A DNA stretch of 64,000 nucleotides from DASXKD01 sp963703605 (lineage in GTDB: Bacteria; Actinomycetota; Actinomycetes; Streptosporangiales; Streptosporangiaceae): assembly GCA_963703605.1 (NCBI GenBank), contig CAVPFC010000048.1, positions 178,577 to 242,576 on the forward strand, read 5' to 3'. Positions within the stretch are counted from its first letter, which is position 1, and each line of letters starts with the position of its first letter. The notes under the pieces are model-generated. The model saw only the letters and a list, made by a program, of their open reading frames with translations, was not told where the DNA came from and did no database searches. Below are positions 52,385 through 61,039 of this stretch, one piece after another. A program made the position numbers and the translations under genes.

Positions 52385-54091
52385 ATGAGAAAACGGCTCA
52401 GGTCCTGGCTATCGGTCGCTTCGGTGGCGGCACTAGCCATCACACCCATCGCGATCGGCAGCGGCGGCGCGACGCAGGCCGCCGTCACCGTCCATCACCC
52501 GTTGCCTGTGGTGAAGCACTTCAGCAGGCCCGGCGCCTACCCGCGCGGGCACAGCCACGCGATCGACTGCGCGTACGCGAGCGCCAACTGCGTCGAGGTC
52601 GCCAACTCGAACAAGGTGTTCGGCCACTACGTCGGGCACGACGAGCCGTCGATGCTGTTCAATTCCAGCGTGCCCGGGTCGGGCAACCACATGAGCTACA
52701 ACATCGTGCTGCCGAAGGACCCGCCGAAGTCCGACCCCAACGGCCCGAACAAGTCGTACGCGTTCGAGCTCAGCGGAGCCGAGTGGCTGGGAATGGCCAT
52801 CTGCGACTCGCAGTCCTACCCGGAGCAGGTGACCATCTGCCCGCCGGACAGCAACAAGAACATCCTCGACCCCGCGGTCTCGCCCAAGCACGTGGGCCAG
52901 GCCTACATGGAGATGCAGTTCTACCCGCCCGGCTGGATTCCGTGGCCGACCTGGCAGGTGGCCGTCGGCGCCAGCGCGTGCAACCCGACCATGTGGTGCG
53001 CGGCGATGAACATCGACAGCCTGTCGCTCAACCCGGTGACCGGGCAGGCGAACAACCCGGGCTGCCTGGCCAAGGCGGGCGAGGAGTACGTCAACTTCGC
53101 GTTCATCACCAAGAACGGCAAGTCGACCGGTCCCGCCAACCCGGTGCAGGCGACAACCGCCGGCACCTACACCCCCAGTCCCGCCGACCTGTTCATGAAC
53201 TCCGGCGACCACCTGAACGTGGCCTTCACCGACACCTCCAACGGTGAGAAGGTCACTATCAAGGACCTCACCACCGGCCAGACTGGGTTCATGACGGCCA
53301 GCAAGTCCAACGGGTTCGCACAGGTCAAGTACGACCCCAACGGCACCTCGTGCCAGGCGATCCCGTACAACTTCCACGCCATGTACAGCACGTCGGACAC
53401 GCGGACGCGGGTCACCTGGGCCGCGGGCTCCTACAACGTCGCGATGGACACCGAGATCGGCCACTTCCAGTTCTGCCGTGGCCCGTACGCGATCCCGGCG
53501 ACCAAGTTCGGCATTGACTCCCTGGGCAACCCCACCACGTGCCCCGGGGACGACCAGGAGGGCACCGGGGTCAACAGAGGGCCGGCCGACAACGACGACT
53601 TCTTCTGCTTCCCGGCGCATCAAGCGCTCACCTTCAAGGTGTCTGGCTGTTCCTACACCAATACCGGGTTCGACGGCGCCTCGTACCAGCGGCTATGGCC
53701 GGACGGCAACAGGGCGCAGCACCCCACGCCGTTCCAGTTCACCAGCCCGCTGACCGGTGCCGGCTACAACAGGCAGTACTCGACCGTCGGTTTCGAGACC
53801 GATTTGCCGGCGACGGAATCGACCTGTAATACGGCCACCGGTGCGGGCTGCACGCTCATTCCGCAAACCGACGCGGGTGTCCCGGCGGCCTTCTATCCCT
53901 TCTACACCACGACCAAGGTAGGCGGTCGCTGCTACTGGCAGTTCGGCAACGACATTCCCGGAGAGATCAGCAACTTCGGGCAGAACGCCCAGTACGGCAC
54001 GCTGCTTCAGCAGAGCTACACCAATGTCGGCGGCAGCAGTTCACCGTCCTACGAGGATTTCCGGAACATCATCAGCAACCCGTGCACGTGA
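52385..54091 (+). CDS. Secreted protein of unknown function, paralog 3 of 3
   Basis: A 568-residue exported protein with signal peptide MRKRLRSWLSVASVAALAIT then PIAIGSGGATQA. It carries the same blocks as its two neighbours (GHYVGHDEPSMLF, GSGNHMSYNIVLPKDPPKSD, FYPPGWIPWPTWQVAVGASA, MWCAAMNIDSLS, DTEIGHFQFC, CFPAHQALTFKVSGCSY, FDGASYQRLWPDG). Cysteines are conserved in position, suggesting several disulfides. Differences from paralogs 1 and 2 cluster at the N-terminus of the mature protein and in a short Asp/Gly linker near residue 395. ATG at 52385 is the shared start. Confidence 0.87.
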   Translation: MRKRLRSWLSVASVAALAITPIAIGSGGATQAAVTVHHPLPVVKHFSRPGAYPRGHSHAIDCAYASANCVEVANSNKVFGHYVGHDEPSMLFNSSVPGSGNHMSYNIVLPKDPPKSDPNGPNKSYAFELSGAEWLGMAICDSQSYPEQVTICPPDSNKNILDPAVSPKHVGQAYMEMQFYPPGWIPWPTWQVAVGASACNPTMWCAAMNIDSLSLNPVTGQANNPGCLAKAGEEYVNFAFITKNGKSTGPANPVQATTAGTYTPSPADLFMNSGDHLNVAFTDTSNGEKVTIKDLTTGQTGFMTASKSNGFAQVKYDPNGTSCQAIPYNFHAMYSTSDTRTRVTWAAGSYNVAMDTEIGHFQFCRGPYAIPATKFGIDSLGNPTTCPGDDQEGTGVNRGPADNDDFFCFPAHQALTFKVSGCSYTNTGFDGASYQRLWPDGNRAQHPTPFQFTSPLTGAGYNRQYSTVGFETDLPATESTCNTATGAGCTLIPQTDAGVPAAFYPFYTTTKVGGRCYWQFGNDIPGEISNFGQNAQYGTLLQQSYTNVGGSSSPSYEDFRNIISNPCT

Positions 54092-54145
54092 CCTAGACCG
54101 GCTCCTTCGAGGGCCTTCGGGCGCTAGTCATTTCCGGTAGCGTCC

Positions 54146-54179
54146 ATTGAGGGGACCGCCCCCGGGCGGTCCCCTCAAT
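54146..54179 (+). terminator. Terminator of secreted paralog 3
   Basis: ATTGAGGGGACCGCCC and GGGCGGTCCCCTCAAT, the same 16-bp-arm hairpin as after paralog 2. It also lies between this gene and the convergent permease. Confidence 0.87.
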
Positions 54180-54203
54180 CCTTTCCGGGTACCTCGGCGC
54201 GCC

Positions 54204-55166
54204 TTACCCCGCGTCCACGTACCGCACCCGTGGATCGAGCACGGCGTAGGCGATGTCGGCCAGCAGCGACCCGATCACGGTCGCCACCGCGACCACCACG
54301 GTAAAGCCCAGCAGCACCGGGTAATCCTGACGCGCCGCCGCCTGGTAGAAGAGGTATCCCATGCCGGGATAGTTGAAGACCGCCTCGGTGATCAGCGCGC
54401 CCGCGAGAATGGCCGGCAGGCTGAGCCCGAGCAGCGTGACGGTCGACGCCATCGAGTTGCGCAGCACGTGCCGGACCAGCACCCGGTGTTCGCTGGCGCC
54501 CTTGGCGCGGGCGGTGCGCACGTAGTCCTCGGTGAGGTTGTCCAGCACCGAGGAACGCATATACCTGCTGAACAGGGCGACCGTGGTCACCGAAAGGCAG
54601 ACGATCGGCAGGATCAGCGCGTTGAAGTTCGAGATGATCACGCTGACGCTTTCGCCCTGCGGGCCCTCGGGGGGCAGGATCGGGATCTTGATGGCGAACA
54701 CCAGGATCAGCAGGATGCCGATGAGGAAGTCCGGCATCGCGTAGAAGATCGTGGAGGTGGCGTTGAACACGTGGTCGGTGAGCTTGTTACGCTTCACCGC
54801 CTGCACGACGCCGATCGGGATCGCCACGACGATCGCCAGCACGATCGAGGTCCCGACCAGAAGGATGGTCTTGGGCAGCGCGTTCTTCAGCAGCGAGGCG
54901 ACGCTCTGGTTGAGCGTCCAGGAGAAGCCCAGGTTGCCCCGCAGCAGGTTGCCCAGCCACAGGAAGTACTGCCGGTACCAGGGCAGGTTGAACCCGTAGT
55001 CGGCGTTGAAGACCCGGATCGCCCCCGGGTCCCGGTAGACGGTGGGCCCCATCACCGCGACCGCGACGTTGCCCGGAATCATCCGCAGCAGCGCGAACGT
55101 GATCATCGTGACGATCAGCAACACCACGATGGCCTGGAGTATCCGGCGGATCAGGAATGCTGCCAC
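54204..55166 (-). CDS. DppB/OppB-type ABC transporter permease (orphan)
   Basis: A 320-residue membrane protein with six predicted helices. RRILQAIVVLLIVTMITFALL starts the protein, MIPGNVAVAVMGP follows, and the ABC-permease EAA loop is DYVRTARAKGASEHRVLVRHVLRNS (~205-229). This is the dipeptide/oligopeptide/nickel importer family. The second permease, ATPases and binding protein are not in the window on this side. Upstream (55167-55445) is a divergent promoter region, so this is the only gene of its unit here. Confidence 0.88.
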   Translation of the reverse strand: MAAFLIRRILQAIVVLLIVTMITFALLRMIPGNVAVAVMGPTVYRDPGAIRVFNADYGFNLPWYRQYFLWLGNLLRGNLGFSWTLNQSVASLLKNALPKTILLVGTSIVLAIVVAIPIGVVQAVKRNKLTDHVFNATSTIFYAMPDFLIGILLILVFAIKIPILPPEGPQGESVSVIISNFNALILPIVCLSVTTVALFSRYMRSSVLDNLTEDYVRTARAKGASEHRVLVRHVLRNSMASTVTLLGLSLPAILAGALITEAVFNYPGMGYLFYQAAARQDYPVLLGFTVVVAVATVIGSLLADIAYAVLDPRVRYVDAG

Positions 55167-55445
55167 TCTGCCCTTTCCCGCCCCGGCCCGGCACGTGATC
55201 GCGAACGCCCGTTTGCGCAGAGATTACTTCAACCGGACGCTGAACCGCCGCCGGGCAGGTCCGCACGGGTGCCCCGGACCAGCGAAAGGTAAAAATCCCC
55301 GGGGGGCTGGATTACCCGGACTTTACGTGACATGCTGGCCCGCGGCGAGAGAGGACGTGCTGGTGATGCCGTCGGCGGCGGCGTCAGGCCCGTCTGGAGG
55401 TATCTCTCGCTTTTCGTTGCCGGCCTTACCAAAGGGGAGAACCAG

Positions 55446-56630
55446 ATGTCACGACGCGTTACGCGAGCAATGATCGGGGGCGCTGCCGCGCTGGGGATCG
55501 GCCTGTTCGCGGCCCTGCCCAGCGCGCTGCCGGCGTCGGCGGCGACCGCGGGGCGGATACCAACGATCAAGCCGGGGCATGCGCTCTACGACGTGGGCGT
55601 GCACAGCGACGTCACCAGGGCCGAGGCCGCCTCGGCGACCGCCTCGTTCAGCTTCACCCACTACACCTCGTCGGTGAAGGTGGGCACCAAGTCCTACACC
55701 TACACGATCGCGGGCAAGAACCCGGCGACGTCGGGCAGCAACTCGACGACCAGCATCAAGGTGGACCTGATCCCGCTGATCATGAATTTCTCCGGCGGGC
55801 CGAGCTGGAACCCGACGAAGACGGACAGCTGCGACTCGGGGGCGAGCGCGCTGACCCGCACGCAGAACTCGCCGATCTTCAAGAACGCGACGTATACGTG
55901 GGGCGGCACCAAGATCGGCACGTCCCAGGTCACCGACGCCTACCAGCGGGCCGACTTCTGGAAGTACGCCAAGCCCACCGGCATCAACCCCAAGTTCGGC
56001 GTCAGCTTCAACATGACCACGCTCAGCCCGGTCACCATCAACGTGCCCGCCGCCGACCAGGCCACCGGGACCATCGGCTGCGGCAACGGCCTGCTCGGCG
56101 CCACCGACATCAACTGGCTGGACCCCTTCCTCCAGTCCACCGTGATCCCGTCGCTGGCGAGCAAGGGCGTCGGTCCCGGGGTGCTGCCGGTGTTCCTGCT
56201 GCACAACTTCGTGGAGTACATCAGCACCACGACGAACTGCTGCGTGCTGGGCTACCACAACGCCTACACCACCGGCAGCGGCATCCAGACCTACGGCCTG
56301 GCCGAATACGACAACTCCGGCGCCTTCAGCGGCACCGCCGACATCTCCGCGCTGTCCCACGAGGTCGCCGAGTGGCAAAACGACCCCTCCGGCGTCAACC
56401 CGACCCCGTCCTGGGGGCACATCGGCCAGGTCACCGGCTGCCAGGCCAACCTGGAGGTCGGCGACCCGCTGTCCGGCACGACCTTCAAGGTCAACCTGAA
56501 CGGCTTCACCTACCACCCGCAGCAACTGGCGTTCTTCTCGTGGTTCTACCACCAGAAGCCGAGCCTCGGCGTGAACGGCTGGTACTCCGACCAGGGCAAG
56601 TTCAAGACGTTCGCGGCGAACTGCACCTGA
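55446..56630 (+). CDS. Secreted protein with HEVAE motif, function unknown
   Basis: A 394-residue exported protein. Signal peptide MSRRVTRAMIGGAAALGIGL, then FAALPSALPASAAT. The mature protein is Ser/Thr/Asn-rich and contains ISALSHEVAEWQNDPSGVN followed by PTPSWGHIGQ near residue 310. The HExxE core plus downstream His/Asp resembles the metal site of an uncharacterised secreted zincin-like group, but a classical HExxH is absent. A CC pair lies in TTNCCVLGYHNAY. ATG at 55446 follows AAGGGGAG. Two strong hairpins terminate the gene. Confidence 0.72.
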   Translation: MSRRVTRAMIGGAAALGIGLFAALPSALPASAATAGRIPTIKPGHALYDVGVHSDVTRAEAASATASFSFTHYTSSVKVGTKSYTYTIAGKNPATSGSNSTTSIKVDLIPLIMNFSGGPSWNPTKTDSCDSGASALTRTQNSPIFKNATYTWGGTKIGTSQVTDAYQRADFWKYAKPTGINPKFGVSFNMTTLSPVTINVPAADQATGTIGCGNGLLGATDINWLDPFLQSTVIPSLASKGVGPGVLPVFLLHNFVEYISTTTNCCVLGYHNAYTTGSGIQTYGLAEYDNSGAFSGTADISALSHEVAEWQNDPSGVNPTPSWGHIGQVTGCQANLEVGDPLSGTTFKVNLNGFTYHPQQLAFFSWFYHQKPSLGVNGWYSDQGKFKTFAANCT

Positions 56631-56640
56631 CACCACGTCC

Positions 56641-56716
56641 GCGGTGAGCGGCGGCCCGCTCACCGCGTCTTGCCGCAGTCCGCCCGGAGGGCTCCTGGCT
56701 CCTCCGGGCGGACTGC
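56641..56716 (+). terminator. Tandem terminator hairpins
   Basis: First hairpin: GCGGTGAGCGG / CCGCTCACCGC (56641-56666). Second: GCAGTCCGCCCGGAGG / CCTCCGGGCGGACTGC (56675-56716), 16 exact pairs. They isolate the sulfonate importer operon from the secreted protein gene. Confidence 0.8.
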
Positions 56717-56791
56717 TGTCCGGGAGTCGCGAAGTGCATGCCGAAGCGGGCAAGTCAAGAGGTGATCCAGATTCCTATAATTTTGGTCTGA

Positions 56792-56825
56792 AATATTGAC
56801 ATCTCTGTCCGGCCGGGTGAGTGTG
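56792..56825 (+). promoter_or_regulatory. Candidate promoter/regulatory element of the sulfonate-type operon
   Basis: AATATTGACA (56792-56801) supplies a perfect -35 TTGACA but only a weak -10. The identical 10-mer occurs at 60900-60909 before the TauD-like gene. The flanking TCCTATAATTTTGGTC is AT-rich for this genome. Confidence 0.45.
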
Positions 56826-56909
56826 GGCCTAGGCGCCTGACCTGTACGCCGGGCGCGGCCGCTGGGACCTGCCCCGCCGCGCCGTGAGGAGAGAGGGTCC
56901 ACCGAACCC

Positions 56910-57947
56910 ATGTCAATCATTTCGAGGGCCCTGTGCGCCCTGTCGCTGGCCGGCGTCGCGGCCGTGGCGTCCGCCTGCGCGAGCAGCAGCTCCTCAGATC
57001 CGCCCGCGACCGGATCAGATCCCGGGCACGCGTCGTCGGGCGTCGTGTTGAACGTCGGGGACCAGCAGCAGGAGCTCCAGACGCTGTTCCAGGCGTCCCA
57101 CGCTCTGGCCGGCGCCCCGTACAAGGTCAACTTCGTGGAATTCGACAGCGGCCCGCTGGTCGACGCCGGATTCGCCGCGCACCGGATCGACCTGGGATTC
57201 ATGGGTGACCTGCCGGCCTCGCTCGCGGTCAAGTCGGGGCTGCCCGTCTCCGCGGTCGCCGTCGACCTGCCCATCGGCGCCTGGGAGTTCCTGCTGGCCA
57301 AGCCCGGCATCAGCTCGATCGCCCAGCTGCGCGGCAAGCCCGTGGCCTACACGACGGGCACGGCCGAGCAGGCCTTCGCGCTGCGGGCGCTCAAGACCGC
57401 GGGGCTGAGCCAGCACGACGTCCAGCAGGTCAACGTCAGTCTGCTGCAACTCGGCACGGTGCTCCAGTCGGGCTCGGCCGACGCGTCGGTGGTGAGCGTC
57501 GAGCAGAAGGTGAACTACCAGCAGACCCACCCGGGCGCCAAGGTCCTGGCCACCGTGGACAGCGTGAAGCCGGCCAGCTACACGTACCTGCTGGGGACGA
57601 ACGCGGCGCTGGCCAGCCCGGCCAAGCTGAAGGCCATCGGCGACTTCACCCAGCGGCTCATCAAGGCCTGGGCCTGGGAGCGGTCCCACCAGAGCCAGTG
57701 GGTCAACGCCTACTACGTCAACGTCGAGCACCAGACCCCGGCCGCGGCGAAGCTGATCCTCGCCGCCGGCGGGACCGAGCAGTACGTGCCGATCACCGCC
57801 AGCGTCCAGGGCGCGCTGCAAAACGTGGTCAACCTCATGGCCGGGGCCGGCGCCTACGCCAAGGCGTACAGCGTCGCCCCGCTGTTCAGCGCGGCCGAGA
57901 CGCAGCGCTACAACGCGATCCTCAAGGAGGTATCGTCCCATGGCTGA
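56910..57947 (+). CDS. ABC transporter substrate-binding lipoprotein (sulfonate/taurine/nitrate type)
   Basis: A 345-residue lipoprotein. The signal ends in ASACASSSS, with the lipidated Cys near residue 24. The periplasmic-binding fold shows LGFMGDLPASLAVKSGLPV, LRGKPVAYTTGTAEQAFALRAL and a late NVEHQTPAAAKLIL, typical of SsuA/TauA/NrtA-like proteins. Ligand identity cannot be read. A sulfonate or taurine is inferred from the TauD-like dioxygenase four genes downstream. ATG 56910 has GAGGAGAGAGG upstream. The 3' end overlaps a possible 15-codon leader frame of the permease. Confidence 0.87.
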   Translation: MSIISRALCALSLAGVAAVASACASSSSSDPPATGSDPGHASSGVVLNVGDQQQELQTLFQASHALAGAPYKVNFVEFDSGPLVDAGFAAHRIDLGFMGDLPASLAVKSGLPVSAVAVDLPIGAWEFLLAKPGISSIAQLRGKPVAYTTGTAEQAFALRALKTAGLSQHDVQQVNVSLLQLGTVLQSGSADASVVSVEQKVNYQQTHPGAKVLATVDSVKPASYTYLLGTNAALASPAKLKAIGDFTQRLIKAWAWERSHQSQWVNAYYVNVEHQTPAAAKLILAAGGTEQYVPITASVQGALQNVVNLMAGAGAYAKAYSVAPLFSAAETQRYNAILKEVSSHG

Positions 57948-57987
57948 CACACCACGCCCGGCGCCCCTTGGCGGTGCGCCCGGATGA
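57940..57987 (+). CDS. Possible 15-codon leader frame between binding protein and permease
   Basis: ATG at 57940 has a perfect AAGGAGG (57924-57930) nine bases upstream, better than the permease start itself. It encodes MADTPRPAPLGGAPG and its TGA overlaps the permease ATG (ATGA). It may couple permease translation to the binding protein. A permease start at 57940 with an indel is an alternative. Confidence 0.35.
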   Translation: MADTPRPAPLGGAPG

Positions 57988-58869
57988 CCACCGCAGGCGT
58001 CACCAGCACCCCCGACATCGCCGTCGGCCGGCCGGCCGTACCGGCCGGCCCGGGGCCGGTCGCCCTGACCCGCCCGGCCGCCGCCCGGCGACGGCGGCGC
58101 GCGTTCCACGTTCCCCGCCTGGCCAGGCGCGTCCTCGGCCCGCTGGCCGCGATCGGCCTCTGGCAGCTCGTCTGCTCGCTCGGCGTGTTCACCAGCGTCG
58201 AGGTGGCCTCGCCGGTGGCCGTGATCGACGCCGGGCGCCAGCTCTGGGCCCAGGGCGCACTCCAGTCCAACCTGCTGATCTCGCTCCAGCGGGTCGCCGA
58301 GGGCCTGATCCTCGGCGTCGCCGCCGGGGTCCTGCTCGCGGTGGTCTGCGGCCTGTTCTGGGTCGGCGAGGACCTGCTGGACCCGGTGATCCAGGCCGCC
58401 AGGGGGGTGCCCATCCTCGGGCTCGTCCCGCTCGCGATCATCTGGTTCGGCGTGGGCGAGGTGCCGAAGATCTTCCTGATCGCGCTCGGGTGCATGTTCC
58501 CGGTGTACCTGAACACCTACGCCGCGATCCGGGGCGTGGACGCCAAGCTGGTCGAGGCCGGGCAGACCTTCGGGCTGAGCCGCTGGGGCCTGGTGCGCCA
58601 GGTCATCCTGCCGGGGGCCCTGCCCGGGTTCCTGGTCGGGCTGCGGTTCGCCCTGGTCGCCGTCTGGGTCATCGACGTCGTGGCGGAGGAGATCAACGCC
58701 CAGAGCGGGCTCGGCTACCTGATCAACCAGGCGCAGACCACCAACCGCACCGACATCATGTTCCTCTGCCTGGCCATCTACGCCGCCCTCGGCCTGATCG
58801 GCCGACGCCATCGTCCGCCTGCTCGAGCGCCGGCTGCTGGCCTGGCGGCGCGGCTTCGCCGGAGCGTGA
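57984..58869 (+). CDS. ABC transporter permease, SsuC/TauC type (one +1 frameshift)
   Basis: 294 residues once an extra G at 58800-58801 is removed. About six transmembrane helices; the EAA loop is LVEAGQTFGLSRWGLVRQVI (~190-210). Up to IYAALGLI the frame is normal. The next frame then gives ADAIVRLLERRLLAWRRGF, the family's usual C-terminal end, and stops at 58867-58869. The GTGA overlap with the ATPase start is recovered only in the corrected frame, which supports the correction. Confidence 0.85.
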
Positions 58870-59646
58870 CGCCCATGCTGGCATCCGGCGCGGCGCCCGC
58901 CGCCCCACAGGAACCCGGCGGCCTGGCGGTCGCCGCCACCGCGGTCGGCCGCAGTTTCGACGGGCGCGAGGTGCTCCGCGGCCTGGACCTGTCGATCGAA
59001 ACCGGTGAGTTCGTCACGCTGCTCGGCCGCAGCGGCACCGGGAAGAGCACGCTGCTGCGCATTCTCGGCGGGCTCGACCCGGACTACGACGGCGACGTGC
59101 TGGTTCCGCGGCGCAGGGCCGTGGTCTTCCAGGAGCCCCGGCTGATCCCCTGGCAGCGGGTCATGCCCAACGTGGCGCTCGGGCTGCGCCCGGGCGAGGG
59201 TGGCCGCGCCGGGATCCGGCAGCAAACCCTGGGCGCGCTCGCCGAGGTTGGGCTGGCCAGCCACGCGGACGCGTGGCCGGTCACCCTGTCCGGCGGCGAG
59301 GCGCAGCGGGTGGCGCTGGCCCGGGCGCTGGTCCGCGAGCCGCAGCTGATGCTGCTCGACGAGCCGTTCGGCGCCCTGGACGCGCTCACCCGCACCCGCA
59401 TGCACGCGCTGCTTCAGGACCTGTGCCGCGCGCCACCGCCCCGCGGTGCTGCTGGTCACCCACGACGTCGACGAGGCGATCCTGCTCGCCGACCGGGCGC
59501 TGGTGCTCGTCGACGGGAAGATCACCCTCGACGTGCCGGTCGGGCTGGGCCGGCCCAGGGCCCGGGGCCATCCCGGCTTCATCGCGCTGCGCTCCCGCCT
59601 GCTGGCCGAGCTCGGGGTGGCGGAGCCGGCCGCGGCGGGCGGGTGA
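58866..59646 (+). CDS. ABC transporter ATPase, SsuB/TauB type (one +1 frameshift)
   Basis: 259 residues after removing one C at 59433-59434. Walker A is LLGRSGTGKSTLLRIL (~55), Q-loop VVFQEPRLIPWQRV, signature LSGGEAQRVALARAL (~140), Walker B LMLLDEPFGALD (~160). After the shift the next frame supplies HRPAVLLVTHDVDEAILLAD with the H-loop histidine. GTG at 58866 overlaps the permease stop, and the TGA at 59644-59646 overlaps the GTG of the regulator. Uninterrupted reading into the next gene is an artefact of the frameshift. Confidence 0.85.
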
Positions 59647-60863
59647 CGGCGATGACCCTGCGGAGGGCGGACATCGATCCGGGGCCCGACCGGCGCCGGA
59701 CGTCGAGCGCCAGCGCGGTGCTGCGCGCGGTGCTGGATCACGGGCCGGTGGCCAGGAGCACGATCGCCCGGCTGGCCGGCCTCAGCCCCGCCGCGGTCAG
59801 CCAGCTCTGCGGCGACCTGCTTCAGGCCGGCCTGCTGCGGGAGGCGGCCGGGCACCGGGACGAGCCGAAGGGACCGGGCCGCCCGCACGTCCCGGTCGAC
59901 ATCGACACCCGGTCCAGCGTTGTCTGCGGCCTGCACATCGCCGCGCAGCACTCGACGCTGGCGTTGCTGGACCTGCGCGGCCGGGTTCTCGCCTGCGAGC
60001 ACCACGCGCACCAGACCGACCGCGCCGTCGGCGTGCTGACCGGTGTTGCCCGCCGGATCCCGCGCTTGGTGGCCGAGCACGCCGCCGGGCGGCGCCCGCT
60101 CGGGCTGGGTATCGCCACCGGCGGCTGGGTGGACCCCGGCGCCGGCGTGGTGGTGGAGCACCCGCTGCTGCGCTGGCGGAACGTGCCGGTTCGCGACGTG
60201 CTGGCCCGCGCGACCAGGCTGCCGGTGCGGATCGACGGCCACGCCCGGGCGCTGATCCGCGCCGAGCAACTGTTCGGCGACCGGCGGAGCCGGTCGAGCG
60301 TCGTGCACATGTTCGTGGGCAACGTCGTCGACGCGGCCTTCGCCACCGGCGGGACGGTGCACCACGGCCCGAGGTCCGCGGCCGGCGCGGTGGCCCACCT
60401 CCCGCTGCGCGGCCGCGCCGATCCGTGCGCCTGCGGGCGGTCCGGCTGCCTGGAGGCGGCAGTGTCCGAGGTGGCCCTGGCCCGGCGGGCGGCCGGCGCC
60501 GGGGTCATCGCCGAGCCCCGGTTCTCCGCCCTGCTCGCGGCGGCCAAGCGCGGCCACAGCGGCGCGGTGGCCCTGCTCCACGAGCGGGCCGCTCTGGTGG
60601 CCTCGGCGGCCGCGATGCTGGTGGACGTGCTCAACCCGGAGTTGCTCGTGGTCGCCGAGGCGGGCGCGGTCCACCTGCCCGGCTGCCTGGACGTCCTGCG
60701 GGCGGAGGTCGCCGCGCGGGCGCGGACCTGCCCCGACCCGGCCCGCACGGTCGTGGCCAGCAGCTTTGGCGGCAACGTCCTGCCGCTGTCGGCGGGCGCG
60801 GTGATGCTCGACGCCGTCTACGCCGAACCACTCCAGCCGCTGCCCCTTTCGCTCGCGAGCTGA
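59643..60863 (+). CDS. ROK-family transcriptional regulator
   Basis: A 406-residue regulator. An N-terminal MarR-like HTH (about 25-75) has ARSTIARLAGLSPAAVSQLC. A ROK sugar-kinase-like domain follows, with LGIATGGWVDPGAGVVVEH and the structural zinc motif DPCACGRSGCLEAA (CxCGxxGC, ~262). The ROK phosphate-binding stretch, normally GTGIGAG-like, reads VGNVVDAAFATGG, so kinase activity is unlikely. ROK repressors usually sense sugars; its place as fourth gene of a sulfonate-type ABC operon is unusual. Start GTG 59643 overlaps the ATPase stop; ATG 59652 is the alternative. Confidence 0.88.
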   Translation: MTAMTLRRADIDPGPDRRRTSSASAVLRAVLDHGPVARSTIARLAGLSPAAVSQLCGDLLQAGLLREAAGHRDEPKGPGRPHVPVDIDTRSSVVCGLHIAAQHSTLALLDLRGRVLACEHHAHQTDRAVGVLTGVARRIPRLVAEHAAGRRPLGLGIATGGWVDPGAGVVVEHPLLRWRNVPVRDVLARATRLPVRIDGHARALIRAEQLFGDRRSRSSVVHMFVGNVVDAAFATGGTVHHGPRSAAGAVAHLPLRGRADPCACGRSGCLEAAVSEVALARRAAGAGVIAEPRFSALLAAAKRGHSGAVALLHERAALVASAAAMLVDVLNPELLVVAEAGAVHLPGCLDVLRAEVAARARTCPDPARTVVASSFGGNVLPLSAGAVMLDAVYAEPLQPLPLSLAS

Positions 60864-60899
60864 GCCCGATGCGAAAGGAGAATTAATTTAAAGAGTTGC

Positions 60900-60933
60900 A
60901 ATATTGACACGCCACGGCGGCGCTGGCGAGGAT
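60900..60933 (+). promoter_or_regulatory. Candidate promoter of the TauD-like gene
   Basis: AATATTGACA repeats the 10-mer found before the binding-protein gene. TTGACA (60904-60909) and GAGGAT (60928-60933) are 18 bp apart. An AATGAG/CTCATT inverted repeat (60938-60962 region) follows in the leader. Confidence 0.45.
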
Positions 60934-61039
60934 TATTAATGAGCTTACCGGGCGGCCTCATTTAGCCGGCCGGAGCCATTTCTCCGCTGGCGCCGCGGAG
61001 GTTACGCAATTCCGACACCACTCGCAGAAAGGGTCAGCA

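Noticed and set aside
57015..60674. A 1219-codon leftward open frame
   Set aside because: It is antisense to the clearly conserved ABC importer and ROK genes, has no family-like content, and reflects the lack of stops in high-GC DNA.
57984..60863. A single 959-codon open frame that would fuse permease, ATPase and ROK regulator
   Set aside because: It arises because two +1 insertions switch the frame. The permease C-terminus and the ATPase H-loop region are found in the neighbouring frame, and GTGA overlaps mark three separate genes.
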